In this document: positions 26,428 to 35,367 of the stretch, in pieces
Position numbering within the stretch: the first letter of the stretch is position 1
How the letters are laid out: each line of letters begins with the position of its first letter
Assembly (NCBI RefSeq): GCF_040096355.1
Contig: NZ_JBBMEX010000002.1
Location: 293,091 to 357,090, forward strand
Origin: Maccoyibacter intestinihominis
GTDB taxonomy: Bacteria > Bacillota > Clostridia > Lachnospirales > Lachnospiraceae
Direction: 5' to 3'
Length of the DNA: 64,000 nucleotides
Notes under the pieces: model-generated
The model's database searches: none
The model's input: the letters and a program-made list of their open reading frames with translations, nothing else
What the model was told of the DNA's origin: nothing
Translations under genes and position numbers: made by a program

Positions 26428-28128
26428 ATGGATTGTACAGAGGCCGTTTACTCGGAAGATTATTTTGACTTCATAAATACATTGTCAAGGGAAGTGAACA
26501 TGCGAAACGGAGATGAAATCTTGTGTTCCCAGCCACTTGACAATGGTTTTGAAGCCCTTTTTTATCCCAGGGAAGTTGTAGAGAATGGGGATTTTAATAT
26601 TGCAAGACTGACTTATATCGGAGTGCCAAAATGCTATGCACTGATGGATACCTCTGCGCTTGAAGGAACCGGAATACTTACCATGCAGAATTTTCCGACC
26701 CTTCCATTAAAAGGGAACGGAGTGCTGATGGGATTTATCGATACCGGGATTGACTATCAAAATCCGGTATTTCAATCGGAAAACGGAACTACCAGGATAT
26801 TAAGGATCTGGGATCAGACTGTGCGGACCGGGACACAGCCGGAAGGATTTCTATATGGAAGTGAGTATACGGCAGAGGATATCAATTATGCAATTCGTTC
26901 AGAAGATTCCTATTCGATTGTGCCAAGCCGTGACACAAATGGACATGGCACTTTTTTAGCAGGTGTTGCGGCGGGTTCGGAAATCCAACGGCGGGATTTT
27001 ATCGGAGCGGCACCCCTTGCTGATATTGCAGTAGTCAAATTAAAAGAAGCAAAGCAGTATTTAAGAGATTTTTACCACATCAAAGAGGGTGCCGTGGCAT
27101 ATCAGGAAAATGACATTATGGCAGGAATCGCCTATTTGCACAATCTGGCATATACACTGAGTAAACCACTGGTGCTCTGTCTGGGACTTGGAACAAACAG
27201 TGGCGGGCATGGGGGGACTTCGGCATTGTCGATGCTGCTCTCTTATGTGGCGGCAAAACGGATGCGGGCAGTGGTCGTTGCAGCAGGAAATGAGGCAAAT
27301 GCAAGGCGGCACTATCTGGGAAACTTAGCACCGTTGCAGGAATACGAGGATGTGGAGATCAGTGTAGGAGACAATATCGGAGGATTTACCGCCGAGCTTT
27401 TAACAAATTCACCGGAAGTTGTATCGGTAGCCGTGCAGTCACCGACCGGAGAAAGTCAACCACTGATCCCGGCAAGGCAGGGAAGTAGCGAGGAATACCG
27501 TTTTTTGTTAGAGGGAACAACAGTCAGTATCAGCTATAGTCTGGGAGAGTTTACCAGAGAAAGGGAACTGATTTTTTTGCGGTTTACGAATCCGAGCAAG
27601 GGAATCTGGAGACTGCGGGTATACCCGGAAAATTATGTGACAAGCAGATACCATATCTGGCTTCCGGTCACGGAATTTGTACAGGGGGACATCTTTTTCT
27701 TAAGGTCAAATCCCGAAACTACCATTACCGGACCGGCAAGTGCCTATGCGCCAATCAGTGTGGGCGGGTTTAATGCATCAGACGATAGTCTTTACTTAGA
27801 TTCCGGCAGAGGATATAATATTGATAATCAGGTCAAACCGGATTTTTTAGCACCGGCGGTAGAAGTCTTTGGTCCTGACCTGACTGGGAATTTTACAAGG
27901 CGTACCGGTACGAGTGCGGCAGCCGCCGTTACGGCAGGGGCAGCGGCACAGTTGTTAGAATGGGGAGTCGTGCGTGGGAATTCCAGTGACATGAATAATG
28001 CATTGATCAAAAATTATCTTTTGGTCGGAACGGATAAAACGCCGGGAAGGGTCTATCCGAACCCGGAAGAAGGCTACGGACGGCTGAATGTATACAAGGC
28101 ATTTACAAATATGAGGAGAACGACATGA
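26428..28128 (+). CDS. Subtilisin-family (S8) protease, Csp-like
   Basis: 566 residues, no signal peptide. The catalytic triad is intact: Asp105 (GFIDTGID), His173 (DTNGHGT) and Ser496 (TGTSAAAA). About 85 residues precede the domain as a possible propeptide. A ~110-residue beta-rich insertion between His and Ser resembles the jelly-roll of clostridial Csp germination proteases, which activate the cortex hydrolase SleC. The window also has germinant-receptor and sporulation genes, so a spore role is plausible but unproven; Lachnospiraceae often carry several such S8 paralogues. It overlaps the next gene by ATGA. Confidence 0.8.
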   Translation: MDCTEAVYSEDYFDFINTLSREVNMRNGDEILCSQPLDNGFEALFYPREVVENGDFNIARLTYIGVPKCYALMDTSALEGTGILTMQNFPTLPLKGNGVLMGFIDTGIDYQNPVFQSENGTTRILRIWDQTVRTGTQPEGFLYGSEYTAEDINYAIRSEDSYSIVPSRDTNGHGTFLAGVAAGSEIQRRDFIGAAPLADIAVVKLKEAKQYLRDFYHIKEGAVAYQENDIMAGIAYLHNLAYTLSKPLVLCLGLGTNSGGHGGTSALSMLLSYVAAKRMRAVVVAAGNEANARRHYLGNLAPLQEYEDVEISVGDNIGGFTAELLTNSPEVVSVAVQSPTGESQPLIPARQGSSEEYRFLLEGTTVSISYSLGEFTRERELIFLRFTNPSKGIWRLRVYPENYVTSRYHIWLPVTEFVQGDIFFLRSNPETTITGPASAYAPISVGGFNASDDSLYLDSGRGYNIDNQVKPDFLAPAVEVFGPDLTGNFTRRTGTSAAAAVTAGAAAQLLEWGVVRGNSSDMNNALIKNYLLVGTDKTPGRVYPNPEEGYGRLNVYKAFTNMRRTT

Positions 28129-28589
28129 ACTATTTATTAGGAAGTACAGCGGCATTTTTATGTGATTATGCTGCAAAGGAAAAAGTAGAAAAAACATATG
28201 ATGAAAAGAAGCAAAAAGAACTCTTTCGTGGAAAAGTTCAGATTGAAAAATATCACAATAAAGGGGCAGCACTCAATGCCCTGGAAAAAAGACCGGGACT
28301 TATGAAAAAGCTGCATGCCGGAGCATGGTTTAGCGCAGCAGGCTATCTGACCTGTCTGAACAAACATCGCGATCATGCAGGGATGAAAGCAGGCACGGGA
28401 CTGTTATTAGCAGGAGGACTCAATAATCTTCTTGACCGCTACCGGAGAGGTTATGTGGTCGATTACATACGTCTGAAGACCTCTGATAAACGCCTGAACA
28501 AACTGGTTTTTAACCTGTCGGATATCTATGTCCTTGTTGGAGCAGTGATACTATTTATTACTTCAAGACTTCATAAGGATGAACAGTAG
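28125..28589 (+). CDS. Signal peptidase II-like membrane protein
   Basis: 154 residues. The two LspA aspartate motifs are visible: NNLLDRYRRGYVVDYIRL and FNLSDIYVLVGA. The usual early membrane segments are weak, with a charged stretch at ~18-50. LspA removes lipoprotein signal peptides. The coupling by ATGA to an S8 protease and the altered N-terminal half suggest a divergent paralogue rather than the housekeeping enzyme. Confidence 0.7.
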   Translation: MNYLLGSTAAFLCDYAAKEKVEKTYDEKKQKELFRGKVQIEKYHNKGAALNALEKRPGLMKKLHAGAWFSAAGYLTCLNKHRDHAGMKAGTGLLLAGGLNNLLDRYRRGYVVDYIRLKTSDKRLNKLVFNLSDIYVLVGAVILFITSRLHKDEQ

Positions 28590-28610
28590 TAAGATAAAGA
28601 ACAATAAAAC

Positions 28611-28670
28611 AAAAAGAAGCTGTCACCCGGATGATCTGATCTCAGATTACCCGGTGTTCAGCTTCTTTTT
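28611..28670 (+). terminator. Strong terminator after protease/LspA pair
   Basis: AAAAAGAAGCTG and CAGCTTCTTTTT, extended by ACCCGG/CCGGTG pairing, then T-run. It works in the + direction and its A/T-flanked arms could also stop minus-strand transcripts from the cold-shock gene. Confidence 0.85.
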
Positions 28671-28774
28671 GCTTCATAGCCATTACCCAATACCTAACTT
28701 TTATCATAATAAAAAATAAAAAATCTGATTCTATCTGTTTATTATCGAAAATAGAAAAAGGTACGTTGAAAAGA

Positions 28775-28978
28775 CTAATTTAAAACGGTTACGTTGACTG
28801 CCTGAGGACCTTTAGCACCTTCTGTAATATCAAACTCTACAGATGCGCCTTCCTCTAAGGATTTGAATCCCTCCATGTTCAGACCGGAGAAATGTACGAA
28901 TACATCATTTCCCTGCTCATCGGAGATGAATCCGTAACCTTTTTGGTTGTTAAACCATTTTACTGTACCTTTGTTCAT
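28775..28978 (-). CDS. Cold-shock protein (CspA family)
   Basis: 67 residues from the ATG at 28978 (minus), preceded by GGAGG at a good distance; the frame is open further upstream, but the extension has no homology. RNA-binding motifs RNP1 (KGYGFI) and RNP2 (VFVHF) are intact. CspA-type proteins act as single-stranded RNA chaperones. Expression may be regulated through a 59-base leader between it and the upstream gene. Confidence 0.95.
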   Translation of the reverse strand: MNKGTVKWFNNQKGYGFISDEQGNDVFVHFSGLNMEGFKSLEEGASVEFDITEGAKGPQAVNVTVLN

Positions 28979-29037
28979 TGAAAGTACCTCCAAATAAATA
29001 ATATCAGTGTGCACTCTGCAACACTAAACTAACCATA

Positions 29038-29538
29038 TCATAGGTCCTCCGAAAAGTAAAGGGAATGTTCCTTAAAAAACTGCCGGATATAGGAATCCCA
29101 CTCAAATTCTAAGGATTTATCGGTGGAAAAAGTACGATAGGAGACACCGGTAGAAGCAGTCAGTTCCCCATGCATAAATCTCAGATTTAATAAAAAGCCA
29201 CTGATCGCATCCGAAGGGTCCGGTGGAAGCTGTGTCCTTTCGTAAAAATCCAAAGGAGATAAAAACAGAGTAAATTTAAAAAAGACAGGAGTTTTTTTCC
29301 CTTTGATCAGATCAAACAGTACCGGACGCTGCATCGAAAAAGGCAGATAAGTATGTCCGAACAGTCCTTCTTCCCTCAGTTCATCTTCGGAATAAGAGTC
29401 ACTCAGAATGTGGCCATCGAAGTCATAGGTAATGCGTGTCTGCAAAGTTCCCTCCATAAATTCAAAGGGATCAAATATTTCCGAACGCAAAAATTTAGTC
29501 ATAAAACTGCCGATATCTGCAATCTGCACTGCAATCAT
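29038..29538 (-). CDS. Conserved protein, probably DUF5721
   Basis: 166 residues, no signal peptide or membrane span. It opens with MIAVQIADIGSFMTKFLRSEIFD and is a mixed alpha/beta acidic protein that I associate with DUF5721, found mostly in Lachnospiraceae; this is from memory and not certain. Function unknown. A GGAGG ribosome site precedes the ATG. It is followed 59 bases later by the cold-shock gene on the same strand. Confidence 0.6.
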   Translation of the reverse strand: MIAVQIADIGSFMTKFLRSEIFDPFEFMEGTLQTRITYDFDGHILSDSYSEDELREEGLFGHTYLPFSMQRPVLFDLIKGKKTPVFFKFTLFLSPLDFYERTQLPPDPSDAISGFLLNLRFMHGELTASTGVSYRTFSTDKSLEFEWDSYIRQFFKEHSLYFSEDL

Positions 29539-29678
29539 GTAAAAATCCTCCTGTGTTATGTACGCTAAAACGCATTATGCATATTATTATAACGCAACGA
29601 TATGACGAAAAAAAGAACTTTTTTCATAAATATGATCAGGGTGTCAAAATATAAAATAAAGATAAAATACCGGATAGA

Positions 29679-29706
29679 TTGGTAGAAAAAAGAAAGAGAA
29701 TATAGT
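29679..29706 (+). promoter_or_regulatory. Possible promoter of M18 aminopeptidase gene
   Basis: TTGGTA (29679-29684), 16-base spacer, TATAGT (29701-29706), 34 bases before the ATG. The remaining ~140 bases back to the divergent gene show nothing clear. Confidence 0.4.
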
Positions 29707-29739
29707 ACAATGTGAAGCAAATGATGGGAGGTCATAGAA

Positions 29740-31029
29740 ATGAACACAACAGCAGAGCAACTGTTCCATTTAATAGAGAAAGGAGGCTCGCCGTATCAGG
29801 TTGTGGAAGAGGCAGAAAAAAGACTGAAAGAAGCAGGATTTGAAAAATTAGAGTTTCACACGGCATGGGGATTAACCGGTGGAAAAAGTTATTATATGAT
29901 CCACCATGGCACAACGCTGATCGCATTTACGATCCCTAAAACGCTGTATTACAGAGAAAGTTTTCGCATGGCAGCGGCACATACGGATTTTCCGTGTCTG
30001 CGGATCAAGCCAAATCCGGAAATGGAGATGTCCGGCTATCAGCAGTTGAATGTCGAGGTGTACGGTGGAGCAATCTTAAATACCTGGTTAGACCGTCCGC
30101 TTGGAATTGCAGGAAAAGTGGCACTTGCAAGTGACGAGGTATTTGCGCCGCGGATTGTGCATTTTTCCTCGGAATACCCGGTTGCGGTCATACCGAATAT
30201 CGCGATCCATATGAATCCGGCATTAAATAAAGGAGTAGAGCTGAATAAACAAAAGGATATGATACCGATCGTCGGTGTCGCCGGAGAAGAAATGCAGCAA
30301 AAAGATTTCTTCTATGAATATTTAGCAAAAGAATTACAGGTATCAAAAGAGGAAATTTTAGATTTTGACCTGTATCTATATAATACAGAAATGCCGGAAA
30401 CCGTTGGCATGGACAAAGAACTGATCTCTGCCCCAAGACTGGATAACCTGACTTCCGTACAGGCATTGTTAGACGGAATCATAACAGGTGGGCGTGAGGA
30501 CGGCATCAATCTGATCGCATTATTTGACCATGAAGAGATTGGAAGCAGAACAAAACAGGGAGCAGGCTCTATGCTGCTTCGTGATGTGGTGGAAAAAATA
30601 CAGATTTCACTTGGCAGAGATGCATGTCAGGTAAAAGAGGCACTTTACCAGAGTATGCTGTTGTCCGTGGATGTGGCACATGCCATGCATCCAAATCAGA
30701 ACCAGAAAGCAGATGTGACGAATCAGCCGGTATTGAACCGGGGATTTTGTATCAAAGAATCCGGCAATCAGTCCTACGCAACAGATTGTGAAGTGGTTGC
30801 GATTGTGGAACAGATCTGTAAAAAGGAAGGGATTGCTTATCAGAAATATGCAAACCGTTCCGATATTGCAGGAGGAAGTACGCTTGGAGCCATTGCAGGA
30901 AGCCTGATGCCGGTACAGACCGTAGATATCGGAGTTCCAATCCTTGCAATGCATTCTGCAAGGGAGTTGATGGGAGCAGATGATATGGCAGCTTTGAGCC
31001 GTTTTGTAGGTAGTTATTTTTCAATCTGA
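29740..31029 (+). CDS. M18-family aminopeptidase
   Basis: 429 residues, the usual size of aspartyl/other M18 aminopeptidases (ApeB-type), cytosolic dodecameric metalloenzymes. The zinc ligands sit in AAHTDFPCL, APRLDNLTSV, FDHEEIGSRTKQGA and a C-terminal MHSARELMG. A GGGAGG ribosome site precedes the ATG. The transglutaminase lipoprotein follows after 18 bases, in one probable transcript. Confidence 0.93.
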   Translation: MNTTAEQLFHLIEKGGSPYQVVEEAEKRLKEAGFEKLEFHTAWGLTGGKSYYMIHHGTTLIAFTIPKTLYYRESFRMAAAHTDFPCLRIKPNPEMEMSGYQQLNVEVYGGAILNTWLDRPLGIAGKVALASDEVFAPRIVHFSSEYPVAVIPNIAIHMNPALNKGVELNKQKDMIPIVGVAGEEMQQKDFFYEYLAKELQVSKEEILDFDLYLYNTEMPETVGMDKELISAPRLDNLTSVQALLDGIITGGREDGINLIALFDHEEIGSRTKQGAGSMLLRDVVEKIQISLGRDACQVKEALYQSMLLSVDVAHAMHPNQNQKADVTNQPVLNRGFCIKESGNQSYATDCEVVAIVEQICKKEGIAYQKYANRSDIAGGSTLGAIAGSLMPVQTVDIGVPILAMHSARELMGADDMAALSRFVGSYFSI

Positions 31030-31047
31030 GAATACAGGAGGTAAAGC

Positions 31048-32190
31048 GTGGAGCTGTGGAAAAAATGCAGGATAGGTATTCTGTTTTTAGCAATGCTCTG
31101 TCTGATAACGGGATGCAGTCCGGTTGACTGGAAAACAGCAGCGGATACCATCACAGAGCAGGCATCCAAAGAGATCAAAAAGCCGGAAGAAGTAGAGAGT
31201 ATTTCGACAGAAGCCTATGCATATCAGACACTGGATGAAAAGACGAAGAAAGTCTATGATGAGGTACTGGATGCAATTTTAAAAAATAAAGAAAGTGTGG
31301 CAGTATCGACAACCGAACAGGAAGTTTTAGACAATGCCTATAATGCGGTAAATGCAGACTACGGCGGTCTGTTTTGGGTATCCGGCTATATGTATACCCA
31401 GCATAGCAGAGGGGATAATATCATAGGTATGGATTTTTCACCAAGCTACACGATGGAGCAGAGTGAGCGGGAAGAGATCCAGGCGCAGATCGACAGCCGC
31501 GTGGAGGAACTGCTTACCGGCATTCCAACGGAGGCTTCCGATTATGAAAAAGTAAAGTATGTGTTTGAAACGCTGATCGAACAGGTGGATTACAATCCGG
31601 ATGCAGAGAATAATCAGAATATCATCAGCGTATTTTTAAATGGGGAAACGGTCTGTCAGGGATATGCCTGTGCAACGCAGTATCTGTTACGTCTGTTGAA
31701 TATCCAATGTGCGATCGTGACAGGAAAAGCTGACGGAGATGCGCATGCGTGGAATCTGGTACGGATGGACGGAGATTATTACTATCTGGATACCACCTGG
31801 GGCAATTCCCGTTATTATGGCAAAGACCGTTCCGCAGAAAAGTATGTAAATTACAATTATTTGGGAATTACCAGTGAGGAGATCAGCACTTCCCATCAGG
31901 CAGATACCATCTATACGCTGCCGGAATGTACGGCAACAGCGGACAATTATTATGTACATGAGGGGCTTTACTTTGACCAATGGGACCCGGATGCGATTGG
32001 AGAAAAATATGCTGCGGCATGGGAGAACGGACAAAAGAAGGTGTCAGTGAAGTTTGCGACACCGGAGCTTTATGAGCAGGCAGTACAGTTTTTTATCCAT
32101 GATGAAAAAATTTCAAATTACTGCGACGGAATCACTACAATGTACTATATCGAGAATAAGGAACAGAAAATTTTAAGTATATCTTTTTAA
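31048..32190 (+). CDS. Lipoprotein with transglutaminase-like domain
   Basis: 380 residues starting at GTG (31048) after CAGGAGG. A lipobox LITGC ends the signal peptide. The transglutaminase/protease core has the Cys in GETVCQGYACATQY, the His in HAWNLVRMDG and the Asp in YYLDTTWG, so the triad is complete. Such surface domains can crosslink or cleave peptides or bind cell-wall material; the target is unknown. Downstream of the M18 aminopeptidase. Confidence 0.85.
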   Translation: MELWKKCRIGILFLAMLCLITGCSPVDWKTAADTITEQASKEIKKPEEVESISTEAYAYQTLDEKTKKVYDEVLDAILKNKESVAVSTTEQEVLDNAYNAVNADYGGLFWVSGYMYTQHSRGDNIIGMDFSPSYTMEQSEREEIQAQIDSRVEELLTGIPTEASDYEKVKYVFETLIEQVDYNPDAENNQNIISVFLNGETVCQGYACATQYLLRLLNIQCAIVTGKADGDAHAWNLVRMDGDYYYLDTTWGNSRYYGKDRSAEKYVNYNYLGITSEEISTSHQADTIYTLPECTATADNYYVHEGLYFDQWDPDAIGEKYAAAWENGQKKVSVKFATPELYEQAVQFFIHDEKISNYCDGITTMYYIENKEQKILSISF

Positions 32191-32242
32191 AAATTTTTAA
32201 AATATAGAAATAACTCTTTTCAAACGTATTGGTTTGTGCTAA

Positions 32243-32267
32243 TATAATGTAGTATTAAAAACTACAT
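32243..32267 (+). promoter_or_regulatory. degV promoter -10 with start-site palindrome
   Basis: TATAAT at 32243-32248, directly followed by the perfect inverted repeat ATGTAGT(32247-32253)-attaaaa-ACTACAT(32261-32267). No clean -35 is seen. The palindrome covers the expected start site, as an operator would, or could form a 5'-end hairpin. Confidence 0.5.
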
Positions 32268-32346
32268 GTTATAGAAAAAGAAAAAAGATAATATATTTTT
32301 TAATAACAAATGTGAGCAATAGAAAAAGAGAAATGAGGATGTTTTT

Positions 32347-33186
32347 ATGAGCTATAAAATTGTAGTAGACAGTTGTGGAGAATTAAAGCCGGAGCAGAAG
32401 AGTGACATTCATTTTGCGTCAGCGTCCTTAGAGCTGGATGTGGACGATTATCATGTTGTGGATGATGAGAGTTTTGACCAGAAGGAATTTTTAAGAAGAG
32501 TGAAGGAGAGTCCGAACTGCCCGAAATCTACCTGTCCTTCCCCGGAGCGCTATATGACAGCGTTTGAAGGAGAGGCACAGAACGTCTATGCAGTCACGCT
32601 TTCTTCCCGGTTAAGCGGTTCCTATAACAGTGCCGAACTTGGTAAGAAGCTCTATTTAGAAGAAAATGAGAATAAGAATATCCATGTATTTGATTCGAAA
32701 TCAGCCTCGATCGGAGAGACACTGATTGCCATGAAGATTCAGGAATGTGAGGAAGCAGGCATGGAGTTTCAGGATGTGGTCAAAGAAGTTGACCGGTACA
32801 TCGAGACACAGCATACATTTTTTGTATTAGAGACCTTAGATACGCTGCGTAAAAACGGACGTCTGAGCAATCTGAAAGCGCTTGTGGCAGGAGCATTGAA
32901 CATCAAGCCGGTCATGGGTTCGACTCCGGAGGGGGCAATCTGTCAGCTTTCTCAGGCTCGCGGAATGAATAAAGCATTAGAAAAAATGGTGCAGGAGGTT
33001 GTTGCAAAGACAAAGAACTGTGAAGAAAAAATCCTTGCGATTGCCCACTGCAACTGCCCGCAGAGAGCCGCACTGGTCAAAGAAAAGTTAGAAAAAGCGG
33101 CAAACTTTAAAGATATTTTTGTACTGGATACAGCAGGAGTCAGCTCCCTGTATGCCAATGACGGCGGCGTGATCATTGCCTGCTAG
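32347..33186 (+). CDS. DegV family fatty-acid-binding protein
   Basis: 279 residues. Typical DegV features are the start KIVVDSCGEL, the KSTCPSPERY loop, VTLSSRLSGSYNSA, and the FVLETLDTLRKNGRLS block. Members bind a fatty acid in a deep cleft and several (FakB) supply it to a fatty acid kinase. No kinase gene is adjacent. It has its own promoter region with a palindrome. Confidence 0.92.
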   Translation: MSYKIVVDSCGELKPEQKSDIHFASASLELDVDDYHVVDDESFDQKEFLRRVKESPNCPKSTCPSPERYMTAFEGEAQNVYAVTLSSRLSGSYNSAELGKKLYLEENENKNIHVFDSKSASIGETLIAMKIQECEEAGMEFQDVVKEVDRYIETQHTFFVLETLDTLRKNGRLSNLKALVAGALNIKPVMGSTPEGAICQLSQARGMNKALEKMVQEVVAKTKNCEEKILAIAHCNCPQRAALVKEKLEKAANFKDIFVLDTAGVSSLYANDGGVIIAC

Positions 33187-33236
33187 TGAAAGATCATGCG
33201 GTAAAAATAAATAAACAGGAGTATAGGATTTAATCA

Positions 33237-33677
33237 ATGGAAGAGAATACAAAGAATACGAAAAACACGAAAAAAATAGTGTTAGGCGTCGTATTGTTTG
33301 CAGTTGTGATAGCAGTCTTATTCGGATGCTGGAAAGTATTCGGAGCAAAGACCACACAGGGTGCAAAGAGTTATACACTGACCGTACAGGATGATCAAGG
33401 AGACAAAAAAGTCTATGAAGGCTATACCGATGCGGAGTATGTCAGAGGCGCATTGGAGGAGTTAGAAAAGACGGAAGATTTTACCTTAGAAGGCAGTGAA
33501 TCCGATTATGGGCTCTATATTGAAAAAGTAAACGGATTAGAAGCAGATTACAACAAGGACGGTGCTTACTGGGCATTGTATATGAATGGCGAATATGCGC
33601 AGAACGGTATTGATACACAGCCAGTCCGGAATAAAGACGAGATCACACTGTCTTATGAAAAAAATGCTGCAGAATAA
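33237..33677 (+). CDS. Membrane-anchored DUF4430 domain protein
   Basis: 146 residues: a Lys/Asn/Thr-rich tail, a membrane anchor (~14-34), then a DUF4430 domain with YVRGALEELEKTE and DGAYWALYMNGEYAQNGID. DUF4430 is related to the C-terminal part of cobalamin carriers such as intrinsic factor and is often a surface corrinoid- or ligand-binding module. Its end overlaps the start of an ECF-transporter S component, so a substrate-capture role next to uptake is likely; the ligand is a guess. Confidence 0.8.
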   Translation: MEENTKNTKNTKKIVLGVVLFAVVIAVLFGCWKVFGAKTTQGAKSYTLTVQDDQGDKKVYEGYTDAEYVRGALEELEKTEDFTLEGSESDYGLYIEKVNGLEADYNKDGAYWALYMNGEYAQNGIDTQPVRNKDEITLSYEKNAAE

Positions 33678-34170
33678 ATCTTCCTGGTCATTGACAGTAC
33701 GCGATGTCGCTTACATCGGAATGATGATCGCAACTTTAGAAGCGGCAAAACTATCCCTGTCATTTATCCCGAATGTGGAACTGGTTACATTCCTTTTGAT
33801 ACTCTATACCTTAGCATTTGGCAAAAAAGTGCTCTATGCAGCTTTTGCCTTTGTCGGTGTGGAATGTCTGATCTGGGGAATGGGAATATGGGTCATCATG
33901 TATTTATACATCTGGCCCTTGCTTTGCGTATTGACACTATTTTTAAAAAAACAAAGATCAGTATGGTTCTGGGCAGTTTTTTCCGGCATCTATGGTCTGA
34001 TGTTTGGCGGATTGTGCAGTCTGGTATATTTGGGATTTGGTGGAATAAAGACGGCATTTGCATGGTGGATTGCCGGAATCCCCTATGATATCTTGCATGG
34101 GATTTCTAATTTTGTACTGATGCTGATCTTATACCGGCCGATCCGGAAAGTATTAGACAGATTCATTTAG
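33655..34170 (+). CDS. ECF transporter S component
   Basis: 171 residues from the ATG at 33655, inside the last codons of the DUF4430 gene; an earlier in-frame ATG would add an unrelated 23 residues. About six hydrophobic spans, with the S-component style VAYIGMMIATLEAAKLSL and PNVELVTFLLILYT. S components bind a vitamin or cofactor and need the shared EcfAA'T module, which is not in the window. The overlap with DUF4430 suggests a joint uptake role, possibly for a corrinoid. Confidence 0.8.
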   Translation: MKKMLQNKSSWSLTVRDVAYIGMMIATLEAAKLSLSFIPNVELVTFLLILYTLAFGKKVLYAAFAFVGVECLIWGMGIWVIMYLYIWPLLCVLTLFLKKQRSVWFWAVFSGIYGLMFGGLCSLVYLGFGGIKTAFAWWIAGIPYDILHGISNFVLMLILYRPIRKVLDRFI

Positions 34171-34181
34171 GAGGAAAAAAC

Positions 34182-34775
34182 GTGAAAAAGCAACAAAAGA
34201 AAAAGCCGGTGAAATACATTATTCTGATCCTGCTCCTTGCAGTCATAGCCGTAGCAGGAGTATGGACGGCTTTTCATATCAAAGAAGGACGAAAAGAGAC
34301 GACTACGGTCATCAGTAAGACAACCTTAGAAAAAGTATTGGATATCAGTGAGTTATCGACAGGTAAGGCAGTTTATCATGGGATCGCACATGTGTATGAT
34401 CTGAAAAATGATGAGCGCGTGCTATACCATGTGGCATATGATGCGACGGTAAAAGCAGGCATTGATACCGATAAGATCAAGATCAAAATAGAGAAAGAAG
34501 CAAAAAAAGTAACCGTTATCCTGCCGGAGGTTCAGATTCAGGACATCGATGTGGACATGGGAACGTTAGATTATATGTTTGAGAGCAAACGAAGTCAGAC
34601 AGAAAGTGTGTCCAAAGATGCATATCAGGCAGCCATTGCGGATGTGACCAAAGAATGTAAGGACAATGAGGAGATCAAAGATCTGGCAAAAGAGAATGCA
34701 AAAAATGTTGTCAAAGGAGTTTTAGGAACACTGTTAGCACAGCAGGAAGAAGCATATACGTTAGAAGTAAAATAA
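34182..34775 (+). CDS. DUF4230 membrane-anchored protein (copy 1)
   Basis: 197 residues: basic cytoplasmic start, single anchor (~12-31), and an extracytoplasmic DUF4230 domain (~40-197). It shares with the next gene the pattern TVKAGIDTDKIKIKIE...VTVILPEVQI and an amphipathic helical C-terminus. Function unknown. It is 11 bases after the ECF-S gene and 12 before copy 2, so all four are probably one operon. Confidence 0.8.
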   Translation: MKKQQKKKPVKYIILILLLAVIAVAGVWTAFHIKEGRKETTTVISKTTLEKVLDISELSTGKAVYHGIAHVYDLKNDERVLYHVAYDATVKAGIDTDKIKIKIEKEAKKVTVILPEVQIQDIDVDMGTLDYMFESKRSQTESVSKDAYQAAIADVTKECKDNEEIKDLAKENAKNVVKGVLGTLLAQQEEAYTLEVK

Positions 34776-34787
34776 GGAGAAGGACAG

Positions 34788-35363
34788 ATGAAGAAGCGGA
34801 TCAGTATTTACATATGTGTCATGATGCTGGCATTTTCCTTTGCGGGATGCACTTCTGAGCAGAGCGAAAAGAAACCGGAGATCGAATTACAGCAGATCAA
34901 ATCCATTGGAGAATTTGCGGTATTAGAATGTTATTATCACAATGTCGCAAAATCAGATACTATGAAAAAGGTGTTGTGGTGGAATACGGACAGGCGGCTC
35001 TGGATAGAGTATACAGGAATCGTAAAAGCAGGCGTTGATATAGATAAAATCGATATGAAAGTGGATGGAAATACACTTACCATATCCCTTCCAAAGGCGG
35101 AGATCTTAAGTTGCAAGGTCGATAAAGATTCTCTGACCGAGGATTCCTATGTCGTAGAAAAACATGGGTTAGGAGCCGGAAAGATCACGGCAGACATACA
35201 GACCAAGACGATCAGGACGGCACAGGAGAACCTGAAAAAAGCAGCCAAAGAAGATAACGAGCTGCTTTCACAGGCAGAAGAGAGAGCTAAGAACCTGATC
35301 ACGGATTATGTCAACCGGATGGGAGAGGCAACCGGCGAAACCTACGAGATAAAATGGAAGTAA
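34788..35363 (+). CDS. DUF4230 lipoprotein (copy 2)
   Basis: 191 residues with a lipobox FAGC instead of a membrane anchor. The mature part aligns with copy 1: VKAGVDIDKIDMKVDGNTLTISLPKAEI in pieces, then a helical tail with many charged residues. The tandem pair looks like a duplication followed by a change of anchoring. It converges with the phosphoesterase gene on the other strand (4-base gap). Confidence 0.8.
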   Translation: MKKRISIYICVMMLAFSFAGCTSEQSEKKPEIELQQIKSIGEFAVLECYYHNVAKSDTMKKVLWWNTDRRLWIEYTGIVKAGVDIDKIDMKVDGNTLTISLPKAEILSCKVDKDSLTEDSYVVEKHGLGAGKITADIQTKTIRTAQENLKKAAKEDNELLSQAEERAKNLITDYVNRMGEATGETYEIKWK

Positions 35364-35367
35364 GCTC

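Noticed and set aside
28979..29014. N-terminal extension of the cold-shock protein by 12 residues
   Set aside because: The extension covers the GGAGG ribosome site and has no family similarity; the start at 28978 is right.
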